NCBI GenBank assembly: GCA_041946825.1 | Contig: JBHGBD010000005.1 | Span: forward strand, 62,001-126,000 | Reading direction: 5' to 3' | Length of the DNA stretch: 64,000 nt | From: CAZTHM01 sp041946825 | GTDB taxonomy: Bacteria; Acidobacteriota; Terriglobia; UBA7540 | Shown: positions 1 through 8,012 of the stretch, piece by piece | How the letters are laid out: each line of letters begins with the position of its first letter | How positions within the stretch are numbered: position 1 is the first letter of the stretch | Position numbers and translations under genes: made by a program | Notes under the pieces: model-generated | Seen by the model: the letters and a program-made list of their open reading frames with translations, nothing else | What the model was told of the DNA's origin: nothing | Databases searched by the model: none

Positions 1-1
1 G

Positions 2-316
2 GACCTCGCTGCCGAGACCCCGCGCCCGTTCGAGTGGGACGCCACAACTTCCCTGCCGGATTCAGGCGAAGTCGAAGTGCAAGTGCGGCGCGATGCCGGC
101 GAAAAGTGGACTTACGTCCGCTCGGTCGTCCTTCTCGAAGATGGCAAAGAGATCAGCCAGATCACCTTCCCCGGGCCGCTCGATGCGGCGAACGACGTGA
201 ATGTCGGCTGGCTGCGCGTCACTCGCCGGCGGTCGGGGGCGCGATACGCGGTGCGCGTGATGATTCAAGGCCCAAAGGACTACAGCGTGTCGGGGAGTGT
301 CTGGCTCATGGAATGA
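2..316 (+). CDS. C-terminal part of an unidentified protein (5' truncated)
   Basis: An open frame enters from the left edge and ends at a TGA at 314-316, giving about 104 residues without a start. The residues alternate polar and hydrophobic positions (for example VEVQVRRDAGEKW and YAVRVMIQGPKDY), which suggests a beta-sandwich-like extracellular fold, but I recognise no family. Codon third positions are strongly G/C as in neighbouring genes, which supports real coding. The N-terminus lies outside the window, so signal peptide and full length cannot be judged. Confidence 0.55.
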   Translation, partial: DLAAETPRPFEWDATTSLPDSGEVEVQVRRDAGEKWTYVRSVVLLEDGKEISQITFPGPLDAANDVNVGWLRVTRRRSGARYAVRVMIQGPKDYSVSGSVWLME

Positions 317-343
317 TTCTTGATTTGCGATTTTGGATTTGAG
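317..343. repeat. Short AT-rich word repeat
   Basis: Immediately after the stop codon at 316 lies a TTGATTTGCGATTTTGG-type word. Its reverse complement resembles the AATCACAAATC words embedded in the surface protein gene at 3.5-4.2 kb. It appears to be one member of a dispersed family of degenerate short words. The rest of the gap to 414 shows nothing recognisable. Confidence 0.35.
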
Positions 344-413
344 GAACAGTCCGCGACCGCCTATTCGCGGTTGCCACAACCCATGATTGCTCCAGGCGCG
401 GTGCCAGCAATCG

Positions 414-1202
414 TCACTTGTCGCTGGCTTTCGGCTTGCTCCCGGCGCGGTCGTAAACGCGCTGGATGCTGAGCGGCTGTGAAAGCGCCGGATCCTCGAG
501 TCGCGCGGTCACGAAGAGTTCCTTGCCGTCTGAGCTGACGCGGTACAACTCCGTGAGTTTCCCGGAGCGCCCTGCCTTACGCTCGACGACCAACTGGCTT
601 CCTTCCCATTGAGTCTTGGTTGAGATTTTTTCGCCATTGACATCTTTTTCCGAATGCTTCTTCCCGTCGGGGTAAAGGTTGCGCACCTGGCCATCGTCGT
701 CGGTGAGAACGATCCGCTTCTCCTGCAGATCAACCCTCAGGAGCTTTGGCGCGCTGGCGAGCATCTCCATTTCCTGCTCACTTAGACCGCGGGGTTGCCT
801 TTCCATCCCGCCTCGACCGCGCCGGCCGCCAGGGAAGCCGATTCCCCCTATCGGACCTCCGATGCCGCCGCCGGGATATCCTCCACCAGGATAGCCGCCG
901 CCGCGCGGGTAAGTCCCGCCCCCACCCGGATACGGAACGCCGCCGCCGGGATAGTCCTCCCCGGAGGGGTCATTACCTCCGCCGCTCGGGTAGTTACCGC
1001 CCGAACGCCGCCGGCCCGCGGAACTCTGCTCCCGCGCACCCTGGATCTTCGCGCGCGCGTTGTCGCTCTCGCCTTCGTTGATATTCCATTGACCGCCCAG
1101 TTGGGATTTGTCCTGCGCGCGCATTCGTGGCGCGAGGCCGGTCAGAAGGCCGCAAACGGCCAAAGGAATCGCCAGACGAGCCTTGAAACCCAGGTTCTTC
1201 AT
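414..1202 (-). CDS. Secreted Gly/Pro/Tyr-rich hypothetical protein
   Basis: The protein has 262 residues. The start at 1202 is chosen because GGGGAAG lies just upstream on the minus strand and a clean signal peptide follows (MKNLGF, then a hydrophobic AIPLAVCGLLTGLA core ending near MRAQ). Residues about 65-140 are low-complexity GGGYPGG/GGNYPSG repeats. The C-terminal 110 residues form a compact charged domain (KLLRVDLQEKRIVLTDDDGQVRNLYPDGK) followed by strands containing TQWEGSQLVVERK. Such a layout fits an exported protein with a flexible linker, but no function can be assigned. An upstream in-frame ATG would add ten residues without a better ribosome site. Confidence 0.7.
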   Translation of the reverse strand: MKNLGFKARLAIPLAVCGLLTGLAPRMRAQDKSQLGGQWNINEGESDNARAKIQGAREQSSAGRRRSGGNYPSGGGNDPSGEDYPGGGVPYPGGGGTYPRGGGYPGGGYPGGGIGGPIGGIGFPGGRRGRGGMERQPRGLSEQEMEMLASAPKLLRVDLQEKRIVLTDDDGQVRNLYPDGKKHSEKDVNGEKISTKTQWEGSQLVVERKAGRSGKLTELYRVSSDGKELFVTARLEDPALSQPLSIQRVYDRAGSKPKASDK

Positions 1203-1334
1203 ACTCTTTCTTCCCCTTAGCCCACTCTTCACTGTTCTACTTCCCTACGATTCTCAGCGCTCCGCACTGGTTGTCCGGCGAGGTTGACGCGCGGGGGGAC
1301 GGCGCGTGGGCCATGGGACGGCATGAAGCCGCCA

Positions 1335-1931
1335 CTACGTCGCCGTGTAATCGGGGTGGCGGGCGGGGGCGCGGCGGGGGATTTCGCGCGCGAGCTTGTC
1401 CAGCCAGCGCAGTTCGGTTTGAAACTGCTCGATCACGAGGCTCACCATCCACATCGCTTCGTGAAAGCGGTGGCCCACTTCTTTGCGGATGGCGCGCAGC
1501 GTCGCCTGTTTGCGCGCCAGATCCCTCTGTAGGAACCTGTGCCGGCGGCGGATTTGTTGTTGCACGACGTCCGGCCGCGCCTGCCAGGAGAGCGCCAGCC
1601 AAGTGAGGAAGGGCGGGCGCTCGCGCTGCGTCGTCCAGTCGGCGCGTGCGAGCGCGCGGGCCAGCGCCGCGCGGCCTTGGGCCGTGGTCGCATAGGCCTG
1701 ATGTTCCGGCCCCGCCCGGACCCTGGCTCGCCCCACGGCGCGAATCAGTTTGGCGCGCGCGAGTTTGGCGAGCGAATAGTACACCTGCGGGCGCGAGATT
1801 CCCGCCCAGTCGCGGACCTCGCGCCGCTCCAGTTCGCGGTACGCCTGATAACCGTGCATAGGGCGCTCGGCGAGCAGGCTGAGCAGAATCAGATCCGGAA
1901 TCGTCAGTTCCGGCCTCTTATCGGCGCGCAT
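1335..1931 (-). CDS. PadR-family transcriptional regulator
   Basis: The protein has 198 residues. Residues about 8-85 make a PadR winged helix: LTIPDLILLSLLAERPMHGYQ, then ISRPQVYYSLAKLARAKLI as the recognition region and a wing ending near HQAYATTAQGRAAL. A long helical C-terminal part (about 105-180) would be the dimerisation domain of PadR subfamily 1-like proteins. PadR proteins usually repress nearby genes in response to small molecules. The start overlaps the 3' end of the upstream helix-hairpin-helix gene by 14 bases, so the two are cotranscribed. The perfect inverted repeat at 2246-2266 upstream is the obvious candidate operator, implying autoregulation. Confidence 0.88.
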   Translation of the reverse strand: MRADKRPELTIPDLILLSLLAERPMHGYQAYRELERREVRDWAGISRPQVYYSLAKLARAKLIRAVGRARVRAGPEHQAYATTAQGRAALARALARADWTTQRERPPFLTWLALSWQARPDVVQQQIRRRHRFLQRDLARKQATLRAIRKEVGHRFHEAMWMVSLVIEQFQTELRWLDKLAREIPRRAPARHPDYTAT

Positions 1932-2202
1932 CCCGCGCCTTTCGCCGGCGGCTCCAGTACCACCACTGGCACTGCTCGGCGGGCAGCCGCGGGTCGCGCG
2001 CCTGCGCCACCGCCGCCGTGAAAACGTCCAGGCAGCAAATGTCCTGCGGTTTGCCGGTCACGCGGCAGAGCTTCTCGTAAAGCTTTTCGGGATTCCGCCG
2101 GGCGAGCTGCGCCACGTTGCGGATTCCCAGGAGTTCGAAATCGCGCAGCATCGCCGGGCCCACGCTGATCAGGTCTTCCAGGCATCGGACTTCGGTGGCC
2201 AT
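1918..2202 (-). CDS. Helix-hairpin-helix protein, Cdd1/pathogenicity-locus-like
   Basis: A 94-residue protein starting at the ATG at 2202, which has AAGGGGG upstream; an earlier in-frame start would run into the promoter. The core EDLISVGPAMLRDFELLGI, then NVAQLARRNPEKLYEKLC, is a helix-hairpin-helix motif of the kind in the small Cdd1-like family (a GxA turn between two helices). These proteins have no firm biochemical role. A Cys-rich stretch (QDICCLDVF) and an aromatic QCQWWYW segment follow, then a basic tail. It is first gene of the operon with the PadR regulator and is divergent from the VOC gene. Confidence 0.7.
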   Translation of the reverse strand: MATEVRCLEDLISVGPAMLRDFELLGIRNVAQLARRNPEKLYEKLCRVTGKPQDICCLDVFTAAVAQARDPRLPAEQCQWWYWSRRRKARDARR

Positions 2203-2215
2203 CTCATTTTCCCCC

Positions 2216-2277
2216 TTGACAGGTGATTCGGCATCGTGTAGGGTCACTAGTCTAATTGAGACTAGTTGGGCTGTCAA
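2216..2277. promoter_or_regulatory. Divergent promoters with shared PadR-type operator
   Basis: A perfect inverted repeat ACTAGTCT-AATTG-AGACTAGT occupies 2246-2266. On the minus strand TTGACA (2277-2272), a 17-base spacer and TAGACT (2254-2249) form a sigma-70-type promoter whose -10 lies inside the repeat. On the plus strand TTGACA (2216-2221), 17 bases and TAGGGT (2239-2244) form a weaker promoter that ends just before the repeat. A repressor bound here would block the minus promoter and the start region of the plus one. The assignment to the PadR protein is inference from position. Confidence 0.65.
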
Positions 2278-2334
2278 GGTCAATTATCACCCTGCCGGCG
2301 GGGCCGGGAAGCAAAGGGAGAGGAGAGAACAAAA

Positions 2335-2724
2335 ATGGTGAAGAAGATCACGGCGGTACTGCTTGTCGAGGAAGTCGAGCCTTGCGTGAAGTTCTGGGTT
2401 GAAAAGCTGGGCTTCGAAAAGACCGTCGAGGTGCCGGAAGGAGACAAGCTGGGCTTCGCAATCCTGAAGAAGGGCGGCGTCGAGGTGATGTATCAATCCT
2501 ACGCCAGCGCGGACAAGGACGTTCCGGGCAGCGCGAAGGAGTTCCGGAAGGGGCCGACATTCCTTTACGTCGAAGTGGAAAACCTGCAGGCGACGTTGGC
2601 AGCCATGAAGGGCGCGGAGGTCGTGATGCCCGAACGCACAACGTTCTACGGCGCCAGGGAGTTCGGGGTCAAGGATCCGGGCGGGCACGTCCTGACGTTC
2701 GCGCAGTTTGCAGCCGCATCGTAA
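2335..2724 (+). CDS. VOC superfamily (glyoxalase/bleomycin-resistance-like) protein
   Basis: A 129-residue protein with one VOC domain in two beta-alpha-beta-beta-beta halves: KITAVLLVEEVEPCVKFWVE, LGFAILKKGGVEVMYQS, then PTFLYVEVENLQATLAAM and the end FGVKDPGGHVLTF. These proteins are metal-dependent lyases/dioxygenases or metal-free binding proteins. The first metal-site position is Val/Leu rather than His, so it may not be a metalloenzyme. The ATG at 2335 has AGGAGAG upstream. It is divergent from the PadR operon and shares its control region, so it may be the regulated target. Confidence 0.85.
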   Translation: MVKKITAVLLVEEVEPCVKFWVEKLGFEKTVEVPEGDKLGFAILKKGGVEVMYQSYASADKDVPGSAKEFRKGPTFLYVEVENLQATLAAMKGAEVVMPERTTFYGAREFGVKDPGGHVLTFAQFAAAS

Positions 2725-2753
2725 TCCCGGGCCGCAACAGATCCGGCCAGCGC

Positions 2754-2933
2754 GTGACGCTGGCGCGGGCGCGCATTCAAAACTGGAACGAGTTCGCCGA
2801 TTCTCTCGCCCAGCGCCTCGCCCCCGGCCAGGAATGGCCCACCGCGCGAGAGCGTCAGGTACTCGCCTACCATAAGTACGGGACCACTTCCCCGCTCTAC
2901 GAGGAAGTCCGCGCCAGGTGCCCCGACTGGTAG
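2754..2933 (+). CDS. Possible small protein or gene remnant
   Basis: From a GTG at 2754 to a TAG at 2931-2933 there is a 59-residue frame with strong third-position G/C bias and protein-like content (RARIQNWNEFADSLAQ, LAPGQEWPTARERQVLAYHKYGTTSPLYEEVRA). It lacks a convincing ribosome site and its frame stays open upstream into the end of the VOC gene. It may be a short real gene, or the 3' remnant of a decayed gene. I do not recognise the family. Confidence 0.4.
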   Translation: MTLARARIQNWNEFADSLAQRLAPGQEWPTARERQVLAYHKYGTTSPLYEEVRARCPDW

Positions 2934-3096
2934 CGGGCGACCCCTTCTGCGAGCTCACGACTCAGGGTTCAGGACTCGGAGCGCAGCCTTGCACGTCCTC
3001 TCTCTTGAGACGAAGATTTTCGGGTATAATGGAGCCGTTAACGCGAATTTCCTTCGTCATCTTGGAAGACGCGAGTGTCAGCCCCTGGAGGATGCC

Positions 3097-6000
3097 ATGC
3101 GACGTACGCCCCTTGTCTCCAACTGCCGTTATCTGGCCGGTGTCGGCCTGCTATTCGTGGCTTCACTGCTGATTCTGGTCGCCGCAAATCGGGCGCAGGT
3201 GGCAGTTTCCAGCGGACCGCAGCGCTCTGCTGCCAACGTGGTTGTAAAGGGCGCCGCCGGTTCGGGACTGCACAAGTCCGCCGAGTCGGGAGCGAAAGGA
3301 TCTCGCCCTCAGTTGGCCGCGTTATATGGCCGCCTGCCGCTTGCCTTCGAGGCTAACTCCGGGCAGGCCGACGGGGTGGTCAAGTTCATTTCCCGCGGCC
3401 ACGGATACACGATGTTTCTGACGGGCGACGCGGCGGTGCTGGAGCTGCGGAAAGCAGGTCAACAGTCGAAGGTCGAAGGTGGAAAGGAAGGCACCGAAGA
3501 ACAAGCCCGCACACTTCTCCCATCGCAGGACTCGTTCTTCGGGGCTGCAACCAACAACCAACCCGTCGCTGCGGACGCTCTGTCAATCACTAATCACAAT
3601 TCACAAATCACCAATCCTCCCGTTCCTGACCCCCGGAATGCGGACCCGGCGGTTCTGCGGCTCGGGCTCGTCGGGGCGAATCCCCAGGCGAAAGTGACGG
3701 GCATGGACGAACTGCCGGGCAAGTCGAACTATTTCCTCGGCAACGATCCGAACAAGTGGCGGACGAATGTGGCGAATTACGCCCGCGTGAAGTACGAGAA
3801 CGTCTATCCGGGCGTTGACCTCGTCTATTACGGGAACCAGGGACAGCTCGAACACGACTTTGTCGTCGCTCCGGGCGCCGATCCGGGCGCCATCCGGCTG
3901 GCGATAGAAGCTGGAAACGCGAAACTGGAAACTGGTGAATCAAGACTCACCAATCACCGATCACCAATCGCAATTGACCCAAACGGCGATTTGGTGATCT
4001 CGACCGACGCGGGCGAGGTGCGCTTCCGCAAGCCGGTGGTGTATCAGACGGAGTCGAAAGTCGGCAGTCGACAGTCGAAAGGGAGCTCTCAGCTCTCAGC
4101 TTTCAGCGGTGAGCAAACCGCGAGCCGCGAATCCCGATCCCCGAATCCCGGCTTTTCAGATCACCAATCACAATTCACAAATCACAAATCGGTCGAGGGC
4201 CGCTACGCCCTCCTCGCCGGCAACCGCATCGGATTCGAAGTGGGCGCTTACGACAAGAGCCGCCCGCTGGTTATTGACCCGGTCCTCAGCTACGCCACCT
4301 ACCTGGGGGGAAGCCAATCCGATTTCGGCATCGGGATCGCGGTTGATTCCGTGGGGGACACCTACATCTCGGGTCAAACGTTTTCGGCGAATTTTCCTTT
4401 CAAAGCCGGATCCTTGGACACGAGCTGCGGCGGAGGGTGCGCAAACCCCGACGGCTTCGTTGTCAAGCTGAGCGCCGATGGGTCAGCGCTTCTCTATTCG
4501 ACCTTCCTGGGGGGCTCCAACTATGAACACGCGATTGGCGTCACGGTGGATGGCGCCGGCAATGCCTACGTGATCGGGCAGACGCGCTCGGCGGATTTCC
4601 CCACAACCGCCAGCGCCTTTCAGAAGACCGTGACGGATGGCACGCCAAACGGCTTCGTGACCAAGCTCAACGCCGCCGGGACCGCATTGGTGTACTCGAC
4701 ATATTTGACTTCGTGCGCGCCTCTCGCCTTGGCGATTGATTCGGGAGGATTCGCCTATGTAACCGGGGCGGCGTTGTCCGCCAGCTTCCCCACCAAGAAC
4801 GCACTACAGGCCACTTTTGGCGGCGGGACACTCTGTTCCAACGCGGCGTGCCCCGACGCCTTTGTCACCAAGGTAAATACCACGGGCTCGGACCTCGTCT
4901 ATTCCACCTTCCTCGGAACCCAGCGCCTGGACGTGGGGACGGGGGTTGCTGTCGATTCCTCCGGAAATGCCTACGTCGGGGGATACACAGAATCAATTGA
5001 TTTCGTAACGACCGCCGGAGCCTTTCAAACGACTTACAACCTCGGGTTCGACGGCTTCGTGGTAAAGCTGAATCCTGACGGTTCGACGAGGCTGTTCTCC
5101 ACCTTCCTGGGAGGATCAGATGACGAGTTCCCGCAGAGCCTGGCGATCGATTCAGCCGACGACGTCATTGTCACAGGGTGGACGACATCAACGGATTTCC
5201 CCACGGCCAATCCGTCACAGGCCGCCAATGCCGGGGACGCCGACGCGTTTATCAGCGAGCTGAATCCCTCCGGAAGTGCATTGGTGTATTCAACCTACCT
5301 GGGCGGGACGCTGACGGATCACGCGTACGTGATCGAAGTTGCTGCGTCTGACGATATCTATGTCGTCGGCGCCACAAACTCAACAAACTTTCCCCTCGTC
5401 GATCCCATTCAAGCCGCTAACGGTGGCTCCGTGGATATCTTCATCACGCGCATTGATTCGGCAACCCACACTCCGGACTTCTCGACCTATCTGGGGGGAA
5501 ACGGCCAGGACGCCGCCTTCGGAGGCTCCGTTGCCGTGGATGGTCTGGGCAACATCTTCATCACGGCAGAAACGACCTCGACGGACATGCCCACGGGGAA
5601 CGTCTTCCAGCCCGCCCTGGCCGGAACCGCGGACGCCTACGTCGCCAAGATCAGCCCAGCCGACGTCGCGGGCATAACCTTCGTACCCGTAAGCCTCGGC
5701 TTCGGAAACCAACTCGTCGGTACGACCAGCGCTGCGATGACCGCCACCTTGAGAAACTCCGGTTCACAGGCCTTGACCATCAGCAACATCACCCTGTCGG
5801 GCGCGGACGCCGCCCAATTCACGCTCCAATCCAACACCTGCCCGGCATCGCCAACGACTCTGGCGGGCGGTGACAATTGCACGCTGGGGGTCACATTCCA
5901 CCCTGATACTGCGCTAGCTATGAGCGCGGAAATCCTTGTCGCGTCCGATGCCCTGAATAACCCCCACCACCTGCCGCTCAGTGGAACCGGGCGCACCGGA

Positions 6001-6864
6001 CCGGTAGCCCACGTGGACAAGAACACCTTGGATCTCGGGTTGCAACTGGTTGACGGCAGCACGCAGCAGAGCCTGACACTCTCCAACATCGGGGATCAGG
6101 CCTTGAATATCACCAGCATTACCCCGAGCCCGACCACGGATTTCTCCTCCACCAGTACGTGCGGAGCCAGCCTCGCGCCAGCCGCGAGCTGCACGGTCAC
6201 TGTCACTTTCGCACCTTCCGCCGCCGGGCCGCGGGCAGGAACGCTCACCATTACGACCAATGACGTCGCAAGCCCCGCCGTCGTCGCGCTCGTGGGCACG
6301 GGAACCGACTTCGCGGTCGGGACTCAGACCGGCGGATCGTTGTCGGCGACGGTGACCGCCGGCGCGACCGGGGTCTACAACCTGCAGATCGCGCCGACGG
6401 GATTGAGCGGGAGCGTTTCGGTCACGTGCGCTTTCCAGGGTTCGACGCCGCGCGGAGCGGGCTGTTCGGTGGCGTCCAGCCCGGTCTCGGTCAACGGAGT
6501 TGATCCGGCGCCGTTCACGGTGAACGCCACCACCACGGCGCGCTCACTGGTGGCGCCGCAGGGCAATCGTCATCCCCGCGGAGGCGGGTATCCGCCGTTA
6601 ATACCGGTCGCATTGGGCCTGATGCTGCTGGCGGCTGTAGCGGCGGTGACTCACCGTCGTTCGTCGCCGGCACTGCGATGGGCGCCGCTGGCTGCCACGC
6701 TGCTTTTGCTGGTCTTCTGGACGGCTTGCGGCGGGGGCGGCGGCGGTGGAGGTGGCGGGGGAACCACACCGCGGGGCACGCCCGCCGGGACCTACAACCT
6801 CACCGTGACTGCTACGTCGGGTGGGGTCAGCAGGACCGCCGCGCTCACCCTGACCGTGAATTGA
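3097..6864 (+). CDS. Large secreted SBBP beta-propeller / choice-of-anchor-D protein
   Basis: A 1255-residue surface protein. The ATG at 3097 has GGAGG five bases upstream and a TATAAT hexamer at 3025-3030. An N-terminal membrane segment (LAGVGLLFVASLLILVAA) is followed by the domain usual ahead of SBBP repeats (LAFEANSGQADGVVKFISRG). From about residue 385 there are repeated SBBP units (VLSYATYLGGSQSDFG, AVDSVGDTYISGQT), then two Hydin-type choice-of-anchor-D domains (SLGFGNQLVGTTS and LDLGLQLVDGSTQQ). The end has two hydrophobic segments (IPVALGLMLLAAVAAV, LAATLLLLVFWTACG), an 11-glycine run and a short beta domain. Function is unknown; a structural or adhesive role is likely. Several low-complexity insertions interrupt residues 120-365. 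Confidence 0.85.
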   Translation: MRRTPLVSNCRYLAGVGLLFVASLLILVAANRAQVAVSSGPQRSAANVVVKGAAGSGLHKSAESGAKGSRPQLAALYGRLPLAFEANSGQADGVVKFISRGHGYTMFLTGDAAVLELRKAGQQSKVEGGKEGTEEQARTLLPSQDSFFGAATNNQPVAADALSITNHNSQITNPPVPDPRNADPAVLRLGLVGANPQAKVTGMDELPGKSNYFLGNDPNKWRTNVANYARVKYENVYPGVDLVYYGNQGQLEHDFVVAPGADPGAIRLAIEAGNAKLETGESRLTNHRSPIAIDPNGDLVISTDAGEVRFRKPVVYQTESKVGSRQSKGSSQLSAFSGEQTASRESRSPNPGFSDHQSQFTNHKSVEGRYALLAGNRIGFEVGAYDKSRPLVIDPVLSYATYLGGSQSDFGIGIAVDSVGDTYISGQTFSANFPFKAGSLDTSCGGGCANPDGFVVKLSADGSALLYSTFLGGSNYEHAIGVTVDGAGNAYVIGQTRSADFPTTASAFQKTVTDGTPNGFVTKLNAAGTALVYSTYLTSCAPLALAIDSGGFAYVTGAALSASFPTKNALQATFGGGTLCSNAACPDAFVTKVNTTGSDLVYSTFLGTQRLDVGTGVAVDSSGNAYVGGYTESIDFVTTAGAFQTTYNLGFDGFVVKLNPDGSTRLFSTFLGGSDDEFPQSLAIDSADDVIVTGWTTSTDFPTANPSQAANAGDADAFISELNPSGSALVYSTYLGGTLTDHAYVIEVAASDDIYVVGATNSTNFPLVDPIQAANGGSVDIFITRIDSATHTPDFSTYLGGNGQDAAFGGSVAVDGLGNIFITAETTSTDMPTGNVFQPALAGTADAYVAKISPADVAGITFVPVSLGFGNQLVGTTSAAMTATLRNSGSQALTISNITLSGADAAQFTLQSNTCPASPTTLAGGDNCTLGVTFHPDTALAMSAEILVASDALNNPHHLPLSGTGRTGPVAHVDKNTLDLGLQLVDGSTQQSLTLSNIGDQALNITSITPSPTTDFSSTSTCGASLAPAASCTVTVTFAPSAAGPRAGTLTITTNDVASPAVVALVGTGTDFAVGTQTGGSLSATVTAGATGVYNLQIAPTGLSGSVSVTCAFQGSTPRGAGCSVASSPVSVNGVDPAPFTVNATTTARSLVAPQGNRHPRGGGYPPLIPVALGLMLLAAVAAVTHRRSSPALRWAPLAATLLLLVFWTACGGGGGGGGGGGTTPRGTPAGTYNLTVTATSGGVSRTAALTLTVN
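3455..4192 (+). repeat. Degenerate short-word repeat tracts inside the coding sequence
   Basis: Four tracts of near-repetitive words interrupt the surface protein gene: 3455-3486 (GTCGAAGGTCGAAGG), 3583-3617 (AATCACAATTCACAAATCAC), 3911-3975 (CTGGAAAC and AATCACC words) and 4051-4192 (AGTCGACAGTCGAAAG, CTCAGCTCTCAGC, CCGAATCCCG and again the AATCAC words). The 20-mer at 3592-3611 recurs exactly at 4166-4185. Reading frame is preserved, and the encoded segments are rich in N, S, Q, R and K between well-formed domains. Confidence 0.7.
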
Positions 6865-7208
6865 GAAGTACGGCGCACGGCATACGGTATTCCAAACGGG
6901 GATCCTGGCGAGTAAGGCTGGGGCCTACGTGCCGGGGAAAGCTCGAACTGCGAGTCCTTCCAAAGATGGGCTCCTGCCGGGGTTTGCCGGGGGAGTCCAG
7001 GGGTGTGCGGTTCCAGGGAAATCATGAGCGCTGAATAAGTTGCCGGAACTTGCAGTTCTATTCCTTTCCCCTCAACAGCTCACTGCCCGCCGCGCCAGGG
7101 CCGCGGCGCTGACTACCGGCCGGTCGGAAGGCGAGCTGTGACCGGCACTCCTCCTCACCCACATTTCCAGGAGAACGAGCTATCACAGAATTCCCCCGGC
7201 CGCTTCGG
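6865..7208. other. Intergenic gap, no gene seen
   Basis: This gap of 344 bases lies between two convergent genes. It opens with another short word repeat (TACGGCGCACGGCATACGG). I see no plausible coding frame, no RNA gene and no hairpin with a U-tract. Confidence 0.4.
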
Positions 7209-8012
7209 TCATTTCCTGCCGCCGGCACTCAAGTGCGCGCGGAACCACGCCACGGTGCGATCGATGACTTCGCGCTCCCAGGCAAGTGACGTATAGGTGT
7301 GGTCGGCGCCGGCGATGATGACTCGCTCCTTCGCCGCGGCTTGCGAGGCGCGAAATAAGTCTTCGGCATGGGAGACCGGCACGTGGGCATCCTTCCCGGG
7401 ATGGATGATGAGCGTCGGCCCGTCGTAGCGCGCCAGGTGCCTTGCCGCGTCGAACTTCACCGCGCCGTCGAGGAAGCGCCGCGAAACTTCACGCGCATCG
7501 TACTCCCAGAGATCCGCCCTTCCCGGCACCTTCGGCGCGAAGCGCTCGGCGATCTCTCGCATCAACCCCGGATGCGCCACAGCGCTCCAAGTCACCACCG
7601 CTTTGGCCGCGACGCGAGACGCAATGCAGGCCGTGATGCAGCCGCCCAATGAGAGCCCGCAAAGGCCCACGCGCGCGGGATCGATTTCTTTCCGCCGGCG
7701 GAAGTAAGCGACGGCGTCCAAGGCATCGTTGAGTTCACCGCGCAGAGTGACGTCACGGAATTCGCCTTCGGATTCTCCGGAGCCGGCAAAATCGAACCGC
7801 AGCGCCGCGATCCCGGCCTTCGCCAAGGCCCGAGCGCATTTGATGAAAAGCCAATGCGACTCCATCCGGTCGCCGGTGAAGCCGTGGAAGAACGCCACGC
7901 CCGGAGACCGGTGGCCGCGCTTCGCACCCTCCGGCAGATGCATCATCCCGCGCAGCATTTTGCGGCGCCGGTTTGCGAACTCAATCAGGAGCTCACGCAT
8001 CTGATTCGGCAT
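7209..8012 (-). CDS. Alpha/beta hydrolase (serine hydrolase)
   Basis: The protein has 267 residues, the usual size for a single-domain alpha/beta hydrolase. The oxyanion region HGFTG is at about 43-47, the nucleophile elbow GLSLGG puts Ser at 121, Asp208 sits in HPGKDAHVP and His238 in AGADHTY, so the triad is complete. A DFAGSGESEG segment near 74-83 is typical of the dienelactone hydrolase/acyl-peptidase-like branch. No signal peptide is visible, so it is probably cytoplasmic. The substrate is unknown. The start abuts the stop of the upstream rhodanese gene, so they form an operon; an alternative start four codons in (8000) is possible. Confidence 0.85.
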   Translation of the reverse strand: MPNQMRELLIEFANRRRKMLRGMMHLPEGAKRGHRSPGVAFFHGFTGDRMESHWLFIKCARALAKAGIAALRFDFAGSGESEGEFRDVTLRGELNDALDAVAYFRRRKEIDPARVGLCGLSLGGCITACIASRVAAKAVVTWSAVAHPGLMREIAERFAPKVPGRADLWEYDAREVSRRFLDGAVKFDAARHLARYDGPTLIIHPGKDAHVPVSHAEDLFRASQAAAKERVIIAGADHTYTSLAWEREVIDRTVAWFRAHLSAGGRK

